From an uncultured Verrucomicrobiota bacterium (GTDB taxonomy: Bacteria > Verrucomicrobiota > Verrucomicrobiia > Verrucomicrobiales > Verrucomicrobiaceae): 64,000 bases of DNA. Positions 9,293 through 17,772 of the stretch are shown one piece after another; positions within the stretch are counted from its first letter, which is position 1, and each line of letters begins with the position of its first letter. The position numbers and the translations under genes were made by a program. Location: contig CAINGK010000185.1 of assembly GCA_903848465.1 (NCBI GenBank), positions 17,485 through 81,484 on the forward strand, given 5' to 3'. The notes under the pieces are model-generated. The model saw only the letters and a program-made list of their open reading frames with translations. It was not told the DNA's origin and searched no databases.

Positions 9293-10510
9293 CTAGCGTA
9301 GCTTACCCTGGGCCCGGAAGGAGGCGATGGTGCCTTTGACTTCGGGCCGGGGATTGGTCCATTCATACCGGCTGAGGACGCGGTTCTTTTTGAAATCTTC
9401 AATGAACTGAAATGCGAGCTGTGCATCCCGTGCTTCACCTCGGAGGTCGATCTCATTGCCCTTCACTTCGAATTTGCGGATGACGATGCCGCTCGCGGGC
9501 ATGATGCGGTTGATCTCCCCCAGCAGATACAGCGGGTAGCGCTGCGGCTCGATGGCTGGGGCGAGCACTTTCCAGCGTTCATTGGCCTTGCGCACCGCGG
9601 ACGCTGGCTCGCTCGTCGCGTCCACCTCGGCTTCCAGCTTCTCAGCACGCTGTTCTTGGAAATGCAGATAGGCAAAGCCGAGGAATGCCAGCGAGGCGTA
9701 CAGCAGTCCACCCAGCACGAGCACACGGATGAGCTTGGAGCGCTGGTTGCTGGCACCGAGCGCCGTGCGTACCTCAGATGGCAGCAGCCGGGTCCAGGTG
9801 CGTGTCTCCAGGGCAGAATTGGGCGGCAGATCTGCCAGAATGCGCACTGGCAGGTCCAGAACAGAGCTGAGCCGGGTGCTGAGGCCACGGTCAAAGTTGG
9901 CACCCACCAGCGCCACGCCTTCGATCGTGTCGCTGCCGAGTTCGGATTCCAGCGTCAGCCGTGCTAGGGTGATCTCCAGCGTCAGCGCCTCCTCGGTGGC
10001 GGGCGCTTTGGCAAAGATGTGGCTGTGGTATAGCTTGCTCTGATGACTCGCGGCCAGCACCAGATCGCCCTGCTCCTCGATGATGACTAGGTGTCCCGCA
10101 GGAAGCTGCGCGAGCCTCAGCGCCGCCGTGTAATCACTGGCGTGCGAGGCGGCCAGCGCTTCCGGGAATGGATCCGCCAGAACATCCACGCTGATGATGA
10201 CATGCCCGCCCTGCTGGCCGAGCAGATGCCAGCGGTAATTTCTGCCCATGGCGTCCTGCTCCAGCTTGAAGCCTCGGCGTTCGAGCTGGGTGGCGATGAT
10301 CTGCTCCAGCAGCTCGGTATCGGTCTGCGGCAGGATCAGGCCCAGAGTACGGCACGCAGAGGCAGGCAGGCCGATGAGCAACGGCTTGCTCACATGTTTG
10401 GCCTCAGCCGGGCTTTCCACCGTCTCAGCACTGGAGGTCGCTCGCGGCTTCCACACGCGCCAAGAGGCATCAGGGGCGGGGAGCAACAGAGTGGTGGCGG
10501 CGAGGGACAT
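9293..10510 (-). CDS. PilM/GspL-PilN-like inner-membrane assembly protein
   Basis: The ATG at 10510 is preferred over the longer open frame because an AAAGG-like sequence precedes it and the upstream text is low complexity. The 405-residue product has a cytoplasmic N-terminal region (1-258) like the actin-fold part of GspL/PilM, though degenerate. One membrane helix follows (about 261-284, LIRVLVLGGLLYASLAFLGF), then a coiled coil and a C-terminal ferredoxin-like domain of the PilN/GspL periplasmic type (LYLLGEINRIMPASGI onward). So PilM- and PilN-like parts appear joined in one chain, as in GspL. It is the first gene of the secretin operon. Upstream is a TTCGTCATT-like leader motif (10561-10579). 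Confidence 0.75.
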   Translation of the reverse strand: MSLAATTLLLPAPDASWRVWKPRATSSAETVESPAEAKHVSKPLLIGLPASACRTLGLILPQTDTELLEQIIATQLERRGFKLEQDAMGRNYRWHLLGQQGGHVIISVDVLADPFPEALAASHASDYTAALRLAQLPAGHLVIIEEQGDLVLAASHQSKLYHSHIFAKAPATEEALTLEITLARLTLESELGSDTIEGVALVGANFDRGLSTRLSSVLDLPVRILADLPPNSALETRTWTRLLPSEVRTALGASNQRSKLIRVLVLGGLLYASLAFLGFAYLHFQEQRAEKLEAEVDATSEPASAVRKANERWKVLAPAIEPQRYPLYLLGEINRIMPASGIVIRKFEVKGNEIDLRGEARDAQLAFQFIEDFKKNRVLSRYEWTNPRPEVKGTIASFRAQGKLR

Positions 10511-10870
10511 GCGTGAAGAGCCTTTTAGAACGTGTGGCGGCGTGGGAAGTTGCGGCGTGGAATGACGAAAGTCGAATGCCGGGGGATGCCGCACTTGTCG
10601 AGCCGTTTTTAAGGAGCCGGTTCAGTTTGAAATGGGAACAACCAGAGCGCCCAACTATTTAGCAATCATTCACCGCAGACGCTCTTGAAAGTATCCTGCT
10701 CTTTAATAAAACCTGTTACGGGTTCTTGCGCCGGTTTCATACTTCAAGAATCAAAAATCGATGGTTCGACAATCCTCTGGCGGCAGCGAGTCGTGGGCAT
10801 GCGCGATTGACGATTGATGAGCAAGGATTGCTGATTGCTGAGGTTTCAAGCCCGCTGCTCCACCCCACCA
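10511..10870. other. Intergenic region upstream of the secretin operon
   Basis: No gene is seen here. The part next to the operon start holds the sense-strand leader motif (minus strand GCATTCGACTTTCGTCATT, 10561-10579). The rest is more AT-rich than the genes and must contain the promoter of the minus-strand operon, but no -35/-10 pair is clear enough to name. The segment 10805-10850 has short runs resembling GATTGATGAGCAAGGATTGCTGATTGCTGA with internal ATTG repetition. Confidence 0.5.
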
Positions 10871-10903
10871 CGAAAAAGCCCCGCCAGGGACACTGACGGG
10901 GCT
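10871..10903 (-). terminator. Rho-independent terminator of the HTH-receiver gene
   Basis: On the minus strand, an AGCCCCGTC / GGCGGGGCT stem (10895-10903 with 10877-10885) with a nine-base loop is followed directly by TTTTTCG. It lies about 33 bases past the stop codon of the HTH-receiver gene and ahead of the secretin operon. This is one of few classical terminators in the window. Confidence 0.85.
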
Positions 10904-10936
10904 GAAATCGGGGAGAGTGGCTTGGCGGTCTGAAAA

Positions 10937-11506
10937 TCAGGCGGCGGCTTCGGCGGCACCTTTGTGGCCGAGCTGCTTCACGGCGAGATTGAGCTGATCG
11001 TATTCGATCGGCTTCTTGATCACCGTCACCGGTCCATGGGAGAGGATGCGGCTGAGGATTTCGCTGTCGGGGTAGCCGGTGATCACCACGATGGGGAGGT
11101 CCGGGTAAAGGGCCTTGAGCTGCGAATACACTTCGTCTCCAGGAACGTCCGGCAGCTTGAGGTCGAGGAAGACGAAGTCAAACTTCTGCTTCTTCGCCAT
11201 GGCGATGGCTTCCGCACCGGTGCCGACGACGAGGCGTCCGAAACCGGCCTTTTTGAGGAATTGCTTGAAGAGCGCCTGCAGGGCGGGATCGTCATCGACC
11301 ACCATGACCGTGGGCTGTCCGGCCTCGTCTTCCTTGCGCAGCACGTCGCGGTCCAGCAAGCTGCGCTTGATGCGCCAGCGGCCACCAATTTGAACCGCAG
11401 GCAATTGGCCGCGCTGGACGAGGTAATAGACGGTGGGAAGAGGGATGCGGAGATATTCCGCCGTCTCTTTCACGGTCATGAGTTCGGGTGCTGCTAGATC
11501 GGCCAT
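10937..11506 (-). CDS. Excisionase-type helix-turn-helix fused to a response-regulator receiver
   Basis: The frame is open further, but the ATG at 11506 starts the recognisable protein (190 residues). Residues 9-55 form an excisionase/MerR-type DNA-binding domain (TVKETAEYLRIPLPTVYYLV, then a GRWRIKRS wing). Residues 65-182 form a receiver: VVDDDP acidic pair, phospho-acceptor Asp in FVFLDLKLPD, Thr in VVITGYP and Lys in VIKKPI are all present. The order, DNA-binding first and receiver last, is the reverse of most response regulators. No kinase is adjacent. A strong terminator follows. It probably acts as a phosphorylation-controlled regulator, with unknown targets. Confidence 0.9.
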   Translation of the reverse strand: MADLAAPELMTVKETAEYLRIPLPTVYYLVQRGQLPAVQIGGRWRIKRSLLDRDVLRKEDEAGQPTVMVVDDDPALQALFKQFLKKAGFGRLVVGTGAEAIAMAKKQKFDFVFLDLKLPDVPGDEVYSQLKALYPDLPIVVITGYPDSEILSRILSHGPVTVIKKPIEYDQLNLAVKQLGHKGAAEAAA

Positions 11507-11985
11507 AAAATGTGTGAGTGGGTCTTGTTGCCTGCAATCAACTGTAAAAGTCGAATTTGAGTCGCGTTGCGAAGTTGTTAACAATGCTAGTTGATAATTT
11601 CTATTATTACAAGGTAATTTTCGGTCTTCAGCTAAATGTGTGGTTCGGGATAATTGGTAGATTTGCGAATTGTTGCCACAATTGCAAATCAAAAGTGTGT
11701 GCTGACTAAAAAACTTCGGAAATCCTGAAGAATTTCATACAATTGCTATCAAGCCACAACAAACGGAACGGAATAGAACCAGTCCAGTTTTCGGCCTTAA
11801 TTTTCATGGCTGCTACGATGAGTCTTTGGAATGCAATGGATTACGCAACCCATGGAGAGAGGGCTTCATTGCAGTGGTTGTGTGGGGCAATAATTGCCAA
11901 TCATGGCAAACATCCGCCTGGGTTTTTATTGCAGCGGTTCTGTGTCTTACAACACCGATTTGCCAAGTCGCCGCGCTTGGCCTAG
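11507..11985. other. AT-rich divergent control region between HTH-receiver gene and purB
   Basis: This 479-base gap separates two divergent genes and is clearly richer in A+T than its surroundings, with many short AATTG/CAATT runs around 11620-11700. It should hold both promoters. An 80-codon open frame at 11743-11985 overlaps the purB start, lacks any recognised motif and is not supported as a gene. No hairpin or riboswitch fold was recognised. Confidence 0.5.
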
Positions 11986-13425
11986 ATGAATCCTTCCATG
12001 TCTGATTCCATTCCCAATGTCCTTGCCGAACGTTACGCCACCGCCTCCATGCGCGCCCTTTGGTCGCCCGAGGGAAAAGTCAGACTGGAGCGCGATTACT
12101 GGATCGCTGTACTCAAAGGACAGCGCGATCTCGGCATCGGCGTGCCGGACGGTGTGATCGAAGCCTATGAGAAGGTGAAAGACCAGGTGAATGTGGCCGC
12201 CATCATGGAGCGCGAGCGCGTGACGCGGCACGATGTGAAGGCACGCATCGAAGAGTTCTGCGATCTCGCGGGTCACGAACATCTTCATAAAGGCATGACC
12301 AGCCGCGACCTGACTGAGAACGTGGAGCAATTGCAGGTCTTCCGTTCGCTTCTTGAGATTCGGTCTAAATGCGTGGCCGCTCTCGCAGGCCTCGCACGCC
12401 GTGCCGCCGAGACGCGCGACATTCCGCTGACGGCACGCACGCACAACGTCGCCGCGCAGGTCACCACCCTGGGCAAGCGCCTCGCCATGTTCGGTGAGGA
12501 GCTGCTCGTGGCCTTTGGCGATCTGCAGCATCTCATCGCCAGCTATCCGGCGCGTGGGCTGAAAGGCGCCGTGGGCACCCGCCTGGACCAGATCACCCTC
12601 TTTAATGGAGACGCAACCAAGGCCGCTGCACTGGAAAGCAGCATCCTGCACCATCTCGGCATGCCTGCGGCCTTCAATGCCGTGGGGCAGGTCTATCCGC
12701 GCAGTCTCGATCTCCAGGTCGTCGCCTCGCTCTGCCAGCTTGCCAGCGGCCCTTCCAGCTTTGCCCGCACGCTGCGCCTCATGGCCGGGCAGGAGCTGGC
12801 CAGCGAAGGCTTCGCCAAAGGGCAGGTAGGCTCCTCCGCCATGCCTCACAAGATGAACAGCCGCTCCTGCGAACGCATCAACGGCCTGCACGTCATTCTC
12901 AAAGGCTACCTCACCATGGCCTCCGGTCTGGCGGGTGACCAGTGGAACGAAGGCGATGTGTCCTGCTCCGTCGTGCGCCGCGTCATGCTGCCAGATGCTT
13001 TCCTCGCCATGGACGGCCTGCTGGAGACGCTGCTCACCGTGCTCAATCAGATGGAAGTCTTTGAAGCCGTCGTGGAGCAGGAGCTCATGCGCTACCTGCC
13101 TTTCCTCCTCACCACCACCGTCATGATGGAAGCCGTCAAAGCCGGTGCCGGCCGCGAGACCGCCCACGAAGTGATCAAAGAGCACGCCGTGCAGGTGGCC
13201 AAGGACATGCGCACCGGCAAAGTGCGCGAGAACGATCTCCTCGCCCGCCTCGTGGAAGACGTGCGCCTCACCCTCACCGCCGCAGACATGCAGCGCCTCG
13301 TCGAAGCCGGCAAAGCCAACGCCGGCGACGCCCCCCAGCAGGTGGACGCTTTCTGCGAGCACGTGGCCGCGATTAAGAAAGAGTTTCCGCACGCGGCGAA
13401 GTATGAGCCGGGGGTGATTTTGTAG
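11986..13425 (+). CDS. purB: Adenylosuccinate lyase
   Basis: A 479-residue enzyme of the fumarase/aspartase superfamily. The signature loop is seen in GQVGSSAMPHKMN near residues 279-291, with the catalytic serine among the SS pair. The upstream HKGMTSRDLTEN and TARTHNVAAQ segments carry the conserved His residues of PurB. It cleaves SAICAR to AICAR plus fumarate and adenylosuccinate to AMP plus fumarate in purine synthesis. The length fits the longer, eukaryote-like PurB group rather than the roughly 430-residue group. A second in-frame ATG lies at 11998 and could be the true start. It stands alone, preceded by a long AT-rich control region. Confidence 0.95.
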   Translation: MNPSMSDSIPNVLAERYATASMRALWSPEGKVRLERDYWIAVLKGQRDLGIGVPDGVIEAYEKVKDQVNVAAIMERERVTRHDVKARIEEFCDLAGHEHLHKGMTSRDLTENVEQLQVFRSLLEIRSKCVAALAGLARRAAETRDIPLTARTHNVAAQVTTLGKRLAMFGEELLVAFGDLQHLIASYPARGLKGAVGTRLDQITLFNGDATKAAALESSILHHLGMPAAFNAVGQVYPRSLDLQVVASLCQLASGPSSFARTLRLMAGQELASEGFAKGQVGSSAMPHKMNSRSCERINGLHVILKGYLTMASGLAGDQWNEGDVSCSVVRRVMLPDAFLAMDGLLETLLTVLNQMEVFEAVVEQELMRYLPFLLTTTVMMEAVKAGAGRETAHEVIKEHAVQVAKDMRTGKVRENDLLARLVEDVRLTLTAADMQRLVEAGKANAGDAPQQVDAFCEHVAAIKKEFPHAAKYEPGVIL

Positions 13426-13478
13426 TCGAAGGTCGATCAAATCAGGCGATCCTTTTCAAATAGGAGATCATTAAACAC

Positions 13479-13919
13479 ATGGGACTTCTTTATTCGGTTG
13501 TTACACTGGATGCAGAATGCGCCGAGTGGCTTGATGATGAGGGTGTTTCGCATCCTCAGCCGGTTCCTGATCCCAGATTCCCAACGCCGCGCGAAGTTGC
13601 CGTGGCTTTGCAGGAGCTTTCCGGTTACTCAGTCGAACTTGATGCCGATCAGTCTTCTGGAGAATGGCTGGCACATATTGCTTCGCTTTCGTCCCCCGAA
13701 ATGTGGGCATCTCTGCGAGTTCGTGATTACGGCTCCGATGATGTGCCTCATAAAATTTATTTCCCAAAAGGCTGGCCCGAGGTCGTCTTTGCGGTCGTCA
13801 GATGCCTCACGTCTTGTTGCGGCCCGTTGGTGGTCGTGGATGACAGCAGCATGCGACCTGTGGTAGTGTGTGCGACCGACTCCGTAGAAGATCTCCTTCT
13901 GAGATATGGGGAGGTTTGA
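13479..13919 (+). CDS. Hypothetical protein, 146 residues
   Basis: No known family was recognised. The product is acidic, lacks a signal peptide, and has alternating hydrophobic segments in its second half (VVFAVVRCLTSCCGPLVVVDDS). Two neighbouring cysteines sit near residue 110. It looks like a small globular alpha/beta protein. It is the first of three small unknown genes between purB and the VOC duplication, all on the plus strand. The size and tandem arrangement resemble immunity-type or orphan protein clusters, but no toxin domain is nearby, so this is only a comparison. Confidence 0.65.
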   Translation: MGLLYSVVTLDAECAEWLDDEGVSHPQPVPDPRFPTPREVAVALQELSGYSVELDADQSSGEWLAHIASLSSPEMWASLRVRDYGSDDVPHKIYFPKGWPEVVFAVVRCLTSCCGPLVVVDDSSMRPVVVCATDSVEDLLLRYGEV

Positions 13920-13959
13920 ATGTCCGGAACCACTGGATCGACACCTTCATAAATCTCCC

Positions 13960-14370
13960 ATGGAATCTACCGAGGAAACCGAAATCAAAACCAGTGAACT
14001 CAGCTTTTGCTGGGTTGACGGCTACTACGACGGCATCCTCTCGGGGTTCGCAGTCTGGCGAGAACGACTCTGCTATTTTTCGATTTGCGACGACAGCGCC
14101 ACTCCGCGGAAGTTCACGCTTCATAGCCTCAGCGACGATGAGGCTGAGAACGCCGTTCGAGATAACAATGAGTTCAAGGCGATCAATGGCGATCATAACG
14201 ACCTCCTTCCCGACGGCTCCTTTGCTGGAGGATCAAGTAGTACAACGTGGGACCAGGTGGTAGTCGCAGGTGAGGCGATTACCGCCGCCATGGCCGCCGG
14301 AACATACCAACCTCCTGTCTCGTATCACAGTAACCCCGTCATCGGATGGTTTGCATCAACGAAGCTCTGA
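13960..14370 (+). CDS. Hypothetical protein, 136 residues
   Basis: The frame is open from 13906, overlapping the previous gene, but the ATG at 13960 (MESTEETE) leaves a normal 40-base gap and is preferred. The protein is acidic with a Trp/Tyr-rich first half (FCWVDGYYDGILSGFAVW) followed by charged text. This resembles small immunity-like or Imm-type proteins in general style only. No motif allows a name. It lies between two other unknown small genes and may be co-transcribed with them. Confidence 0.6.
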   Translation: MESTEETEIKTSELSFCWVDGYYDGILSGFAVWRERLCYFSICDDSATPRKFTLHSLSDDEAENAVRDNNEFKAINGDHNDLLPDGSFAGGSSSTTWDQVVVAGEAITAAMAAGTYQPPVSYHSNPVIGWFASTKL

Positions 14371-14408
14371 GCACTTGCTAAAAGCTGGCTTTTTTTACCG
14401 CCTGAACC

Positions 14409-14684
14409 GTGAACGACGTTCCTGCACAGCAACTCCTGAAGATCTGGCGGCTTCGGCTGAGCATGGCCGAGCGTGGGGTGCTAAGCCCTCCGCCGATTCT
14501 CATGCCCCACGTGCGCCAGCTGGTGGCGGGCTTGGCTGCCCTTGATCCAGCCACGGCGGTGAGGCTGGAAAGGCATGGAAATCAGATGCGATTCTTGGCC
14601 GCAGAAACGGGGGACGTCATCGGTGCTTTTCCTTTGTTTGGACCGCCTTCTGACGATGATCATTTCGATGCACATGGATGCTGA
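14409..14684 (+). CDS. Hypothetical small protein with GTG start
   Basis: A 91-residue open frame with a GTG start. The text has normal coding character (PPPILMPHVRQLVAGLAALDPATAVRLERHG) and an acidic C-terminus, but no family was recognised. It follows the previous gene by 38 bases. The stop lies just before an inverted repeat. A start at a later codon is possible. Confidence is limited by the short length. Confidence 0.45.
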   Translation: MNDVPAQQLLKIWRLRLSMAERGVLSPPPILMPHVRQLVAGLAALDPATAVRLERHGNQMRFLAAETGDVIGAFPLFGPPSDDDHFDAHGC

Positions 14685-14692
14685 ATCCTGCA

Positions 14693-14798
14693 CAATCATG
14701 CAAATCTTGTTAATCCTGTCCAAACAGGCCTCCTGATACCTGGCACCTCCCTATTTTTATCACTCTGATTCAGACAGGATTTACAGGATGGCATGATT
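14693..14798. repeat. Long inverted repeat of the AATCCTGT/ACAGGATT type
   Basis: The left arm (14693-14720) reads AATCATGCAAATC then TTGTTAATCCTGTC. The right arm (14773-14798) is its near-complement, GACAGGATTTACAGGATGG then CATGATT. The loop is about 52 bases. Sequences of this AATCCTGT style recur in many unrelated bacterial genomes as intergenic palindromes. It could act as a bidirectional terminator or be a REP-like element. It sits between the small unknown genes and the first VOC copy. Confidence 0.8.
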
Positions 14799-14839
14799 AA
14801 CAGTATTATCCCAGGCACCCATCCTTTTCTGCCACGCTC

Positions 14840-15196
14840 ATGAAACCCGCCTTCCACTCCATCACTCCCCTGATTCCCACCTGCGGCAGCCTGGCGGAGT
14901 CGCTCAGCTTCTACACCGATCACATGGGCTTCTCCATTCTCTGGCAGGGCGAGGGCATGGCCGGCATCGAGCGCGACGGCGTCTCCCTCAACCTCGTCGA
15001 GAACGACAACCAGAACTGGGCGGACAACGCGAGCTTCAGCATTGGCATCTCCGATCTTGAGGCCCTCTACGATGAGTATCGGGCGATCCCGGCCAAGGTC
15101 GGTCCGCTCGAACTCAAACCGTGGGGGCGGCGCGAGTTTCATCTCATCGTGCCGTCAGGTGTGTGCTTCCAGTTTTACCAGCGTGCAGCAGCCTGA
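14840..15196 (+). CDS. VOC superfamily protein (glyoxalase/bleomycin-resistance-like), copy 1
   Basis: This 118-residue protein has the vicinal-oxygen-chelate build. Two beta-alpha-beta-beta-beta modules are seen: FHSITPLIPT...LSFYTDHMGFSILW, then NASFSIGISDLEALYDEY and the C-terminal REFHLIVPSGVCFQFYQR. It is about half a glyoxalase I fold and would act as a dimer. It may be a lyase, dioxygenase-like or antibiotic-binding protein; substrate is unknown. A nearly identical gene lies 739 bases downstream (six amino-acid differences). Confidence 0.85.
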   Translation: MKPAFHSITPLIPTCGSLAESLSFYTDHMGFSILWQGEGMAGIERDGVSLNLVENDNQNWADNASFSIGISDLEALYDEYRAIPAKVGPLELKPWGRREFHLIVPSGVCFQFYQRAAA

Positions 15197-15578
15197 CCTC
15201 GTGCTGCTGGCATAGCCGCCGCCGAGGAAACCACTCACAAAAACGAAATCGGCTGGTGCTGGACAACTCGGACAAATTTAGTCTTATTCACGCCCTCAAC
15301 AGAAGTGCTGCTCATTAACTAACCGGCTAACGTGGGGAGATATTTTGCGCGAGCCGGACCTTGTCTTCAAAAGTCGTGAGGTCATGGTCGTCAGCAAAGA
15401 TCTCGATTGGAGATTAGACTACAGGCTGGGGAGCGTGGCGCGCTTCGGGCGGTGGTCCCAAGCTGCTCAAGAAACCTCGGCAATTCTATCCCAACCACCG
15501 TAGCTCCATCATGTGGAACCCAGGCGGTTAGGCATCCATAGTTGAGCGACTCCGACGCTACACCTTTAAACTACGCTC
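15197..15578. other. Spacer between the two VOC copies
   Basis: No gene is seen in these 382 bases. The first 30 or so bases still match the sequence after the second VOC copy, which shows that the duplicated unit runs slightly past the stop codon. The rest (about 15230-15570) has no counterpart around the second copy and no clear repeat. Confidence 0.5.
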
Positions 15579-15935
15579 ATGAAACCCGCCTTCCACTCCA
15601 TCACTCCCCTGATTCCCACCGGCGGCAGCCTGGCGGAGGCGCTCAGCTTCTACACAGACCACATGGGCTTTTCCATTCTCTGGCAGGGCGAGGGCATGGC
15701 CGGCATCGAGCGCGATGGCGTGTCCCTCAACCTCGTCGAGAACGACAACCAGAACTGGGCGGACAACGCGAGCTTCAGCATTGGCGTCTCCGACCTTGAG
15801 GCCCTCCACGATGAGTATCGGGCGATCCCGACCAAGGTCGGTCTTCTCGAACTCAAACCTTGGGGACGGCGCGAGTTTCATCTCATCGTGCCGTCAGGCG
15901 TGTGCTTCCAGTTTTACCAGCGCGCAGCCGCCTGA
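15579..15935 (+). CDS. VOC superfamily protein (glyoxalase/bleomycin-resistance-like), copy 2
   Basis: A 118-residue protein differing from the copy at 14840 at six positions (Cys15Gly, Ser21Ala, Ile70Val, Tyr77His, Ala85Thr, Pro89Leu). The nucleotide match covers the whole gene, about eight bases upstream and roughly 30 downstream. This points to a recent tandem duplication or gene conversion, not two old paralogues. The changes lie in surface and loop regions as far as can be judged. It shares the unknown role of copy 1. Confidence 0.85.
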   Translation: MKPAFHSITPLIPTGGSLAEALSFYTDHMGFSILWQGEGMAGIERDGVSLNLVENDNQNWADNASFSIGVSDLEALHDEYRAIPTKVGLLELKPWGRREFHLIVPSGVCFQFYQRAAA

Positions 15936-16034
15936 CCCTGTGCAGCAGGCAGAGCCGCCGCCGAAGAATTTGGGGAAGTTTCTCCCGACGATGAGCCGGG
16001 AAGTGGTGCAGGCATTCCCGCCCATCCCCCCACC

Positions 16035-16892
16035 TCACTTCGCATGCGGCAGGTCCCAGGCCTTCAGCCACTGTACCCCCGTGCGCTTGAAGCCCGCCTT
16101 GAGCAGGCGTTCCTCCATGTCTCCCAGATGGGCCGCGCCATAGAAAATGGCCAGACGCTTTTTCCCAGCGGCAAGTTCCTGGTCCATGACTTTGAGCGCC
16201 ACCTTGTTGCGCTCGCCCACCAGCACGGTGCCGCCGCCGGTTTCCATGCCGGCCATGATGTCCTCCACGCTGTCGAACTCCTGCGCGAGCATGCGCTTCA
16301 GTTCCGTGCTGCTGTCCTTCATGGTCAGAATCTTCAGCAGCATCACCATCCCAGCGGCATCAGAGTTGGTGCCGCGCTTCTCGTTCACGTCCTGCTGCGC
16401 CTGGGCCGCCTTTAGGTAGAGCGAGAAGAAGCTCTCCTGCTTCTGCGTCTGCGTTTGGGTAAACTGGGACATGTCCATGTCCGCATGCACAAAGTTCTTC
16501 GCCGTGTAGTCAATGCCTTCGAGCTGGCCGTGCAGTTTCAGTGCGTTACGCATCATGCCTTGCAACTGGCCCACCCACTGCAGCTTCTCCGCCGCCTTCT
16601 TGACCTCGGGCTTGTTCCGTTCCTCGAAGGACGGGCCGACGAGCTCGTACAGCACCGCCTCATAGCCTTTGAAGCGCAGGTTCAGCCCATCGAAGTACGC
16701 CTTATCGGCGATGTGGATGGCCCCCACAAGGTCCACCTTCGCCTTCTGCGGGGATTCATAGCTCACCACCGCCGTTTGCAGGCTGTCGCTCTGCGCCTCT
16801 TCTACAAAGCGGATGAACTTCGTCGGCTCTGCCGCTGCTGCGGACAGCACGGCAAGGGCCAGCGTGGCAGGCAGCAGCAGCAATCGTTTCAT
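16035..16892 (-). CDS. TraB/GumN (TIKI-like) family exported protein
   Basis: The ATG at 16892 is chosen because GAGGAG lies just upstream (spacing seven bases) and a signal peptide follows (KRLLLLPATLALAVLSAAAAE). The 285-residue product has the GAIHIAD motif near residue 52, a conserved Glu in LYELVG, GERN, and a C-terminal GAAHLGDMEERL motif. These are the GxxH/Glu/GxxH hallmarks of the TraB/PrgY/GumN fold, related to the TIKI metalloproteases. It is probably periplasmic. The dienelactone hydrolase gene is 16 bases upstream on the same strand, so the two may form an operon. Confidence 0.82.
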   Translation of the reverse strand: MKRLLLLPATLALAVLSAAAAEPTKFIRFVEEAQSDSLQTAVVSYESPQKAKVDLVGAIHIADKAYFDGLNLRFKGYEAVLYELVGPSFEERNKPEVKKAAEKLQWVGQLQGMMRNALKLHGQLEGIDYTAKNFVHADMDMSQFTQTQTQKQESFFSLYLKAAQAQQDVNEKRGTNSDAAGMVMLLKILTMKDSSTELKRMLAQEFDSVEDIMAGMETGGGTVLVGERNKVALKVMDQELAAGKKRLAIFYGAAHLGDMEERLLKAGFKRTGVQWLKAWDLPHAK

Positions 16893-16908
16893 CGGAAGTC
16901 TCCTCGGT

Positions 16909-17700
16909 TCAGCCTTCAGTCTTGAAGATGCGTGCAAAGAAGGCCTTCATCTCCTCCCAGGAGGCCTTGTCGGCGGCTTCATTGTAGGCCGCTCCTTTGC
17001 TGTTGTCATTCCCTGCGGCCTTCTGCGTGAAGGCATGCACCGCACCGGGATAGCTCACCAGCTTGTAGTCCACCTTGGCATCCTGCATTTCCTTCTCAAA
17101 GGCGGCGATGTCCGGTGCCTTCACAAAGGGATCGTCCGCGCCATGCAGCGCCAGCACCTTGCCCTTGATGTTTCGACCATCCGCAGGTGTCGGGGAATCA
17201 AGCCCGCCATGGAAACTCACCACGCCTTTGATCAGCGCACCGCTGCGGGCCAGCTCGATCACTCCCGTGCCGCCAAAGCAGTAGCCGATGGCCGCGACTT
17301 TGGACACATCGGTCTGCGAATCTTTGTCCAGCACCTCCAGCGCGGACAGCATGCGCTCGCGGTACAGCTTGCGGTTGGTCTTGTACTTCCCGGCCTCCTG
17401 TCCCGCCGCCGGCGGCTGCGGGCGGACGCCTTTGCCATAGATGTCAGCAGCGAAGACGTTGTAGCCCAGCTCGGCCAGCATGCGTGCGCGCATCTTCTCG
17501 TTGTCACTGAGGCCGGTCCACTGGTGAATGATCAGCACGGCGGGCAGTTTGCCGGTCTTCGCGGTATCGACGACGTGCAGGCCTTCGCAGACCGTGTCAC
17601 CGGATTTGTATTCGACGACGGTTTCTTTGATCTCGGCTTGCAGCAGCGGGGTAGAAAGTAGCAGGGCGGAGATGAAAAGCAGGGTTGGGTTGGTTTTCAT
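16909..17700 (-). CDS. Dienelactone hydrolase family protein, exported
   Basis: A 263-residue alpha/beta hydrolase with an N-terminal signal peptide (about 1-22, ending LLQAE). The nucleophile is the cysteine in GYCFGGTG. The acid is likely the Asp in LHGADDPFV and the His lies in YPGAVHAFT. All three match the dienelactone hydrolase triad Cys-Asp-His. The export signal suggests a periplasmic esterase acting on an unknown ester or lactone. It precedes the TraB-like gene on the minus strand. Confidence 0.9.
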   Translation of the reverse strand: MKTNPTLLFISALLLSTPLLQAEIKETVVEYKSGDTVCEGLHVVDTAKTGKLPAVLIIHQWTGLSDNEKMRARMLAELGYNVFAADIYGKGVRPQPPAAGQEAGKYKTNRKLYRERMLSALEVLDKDSQTDVSKVAAIGYCFGGTGVIELARSGALIKGVVSFHGGLDSPTPADGRNIKGKVLALHGADDPFVKAPDIAAFEKEMQDAKVDYKLVSYPGAVHAFTQKAAGNDNSKGAAYNEAADKASWEEMKAFFARIFKTEG

Positions 17701-17772
17701 GGTTGTCGGGCAGTGTACACAGAAGGCAGCGAAATTTCCAATAGCTTTCCCAGCGGAACTCGCCGGATGATT

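Noticed and set aside
11743-11985. 80-codon plus-strand frame before purB
   Set aside because: No motif and no neighbours; it lies in the AT-rich divergent control region.
11947-13440. 497-codon minus-strand open frame
   Set aside because: It is antisense to purB, whose motifs are clear, and its own text is low-complexity Gly/His/Ala.
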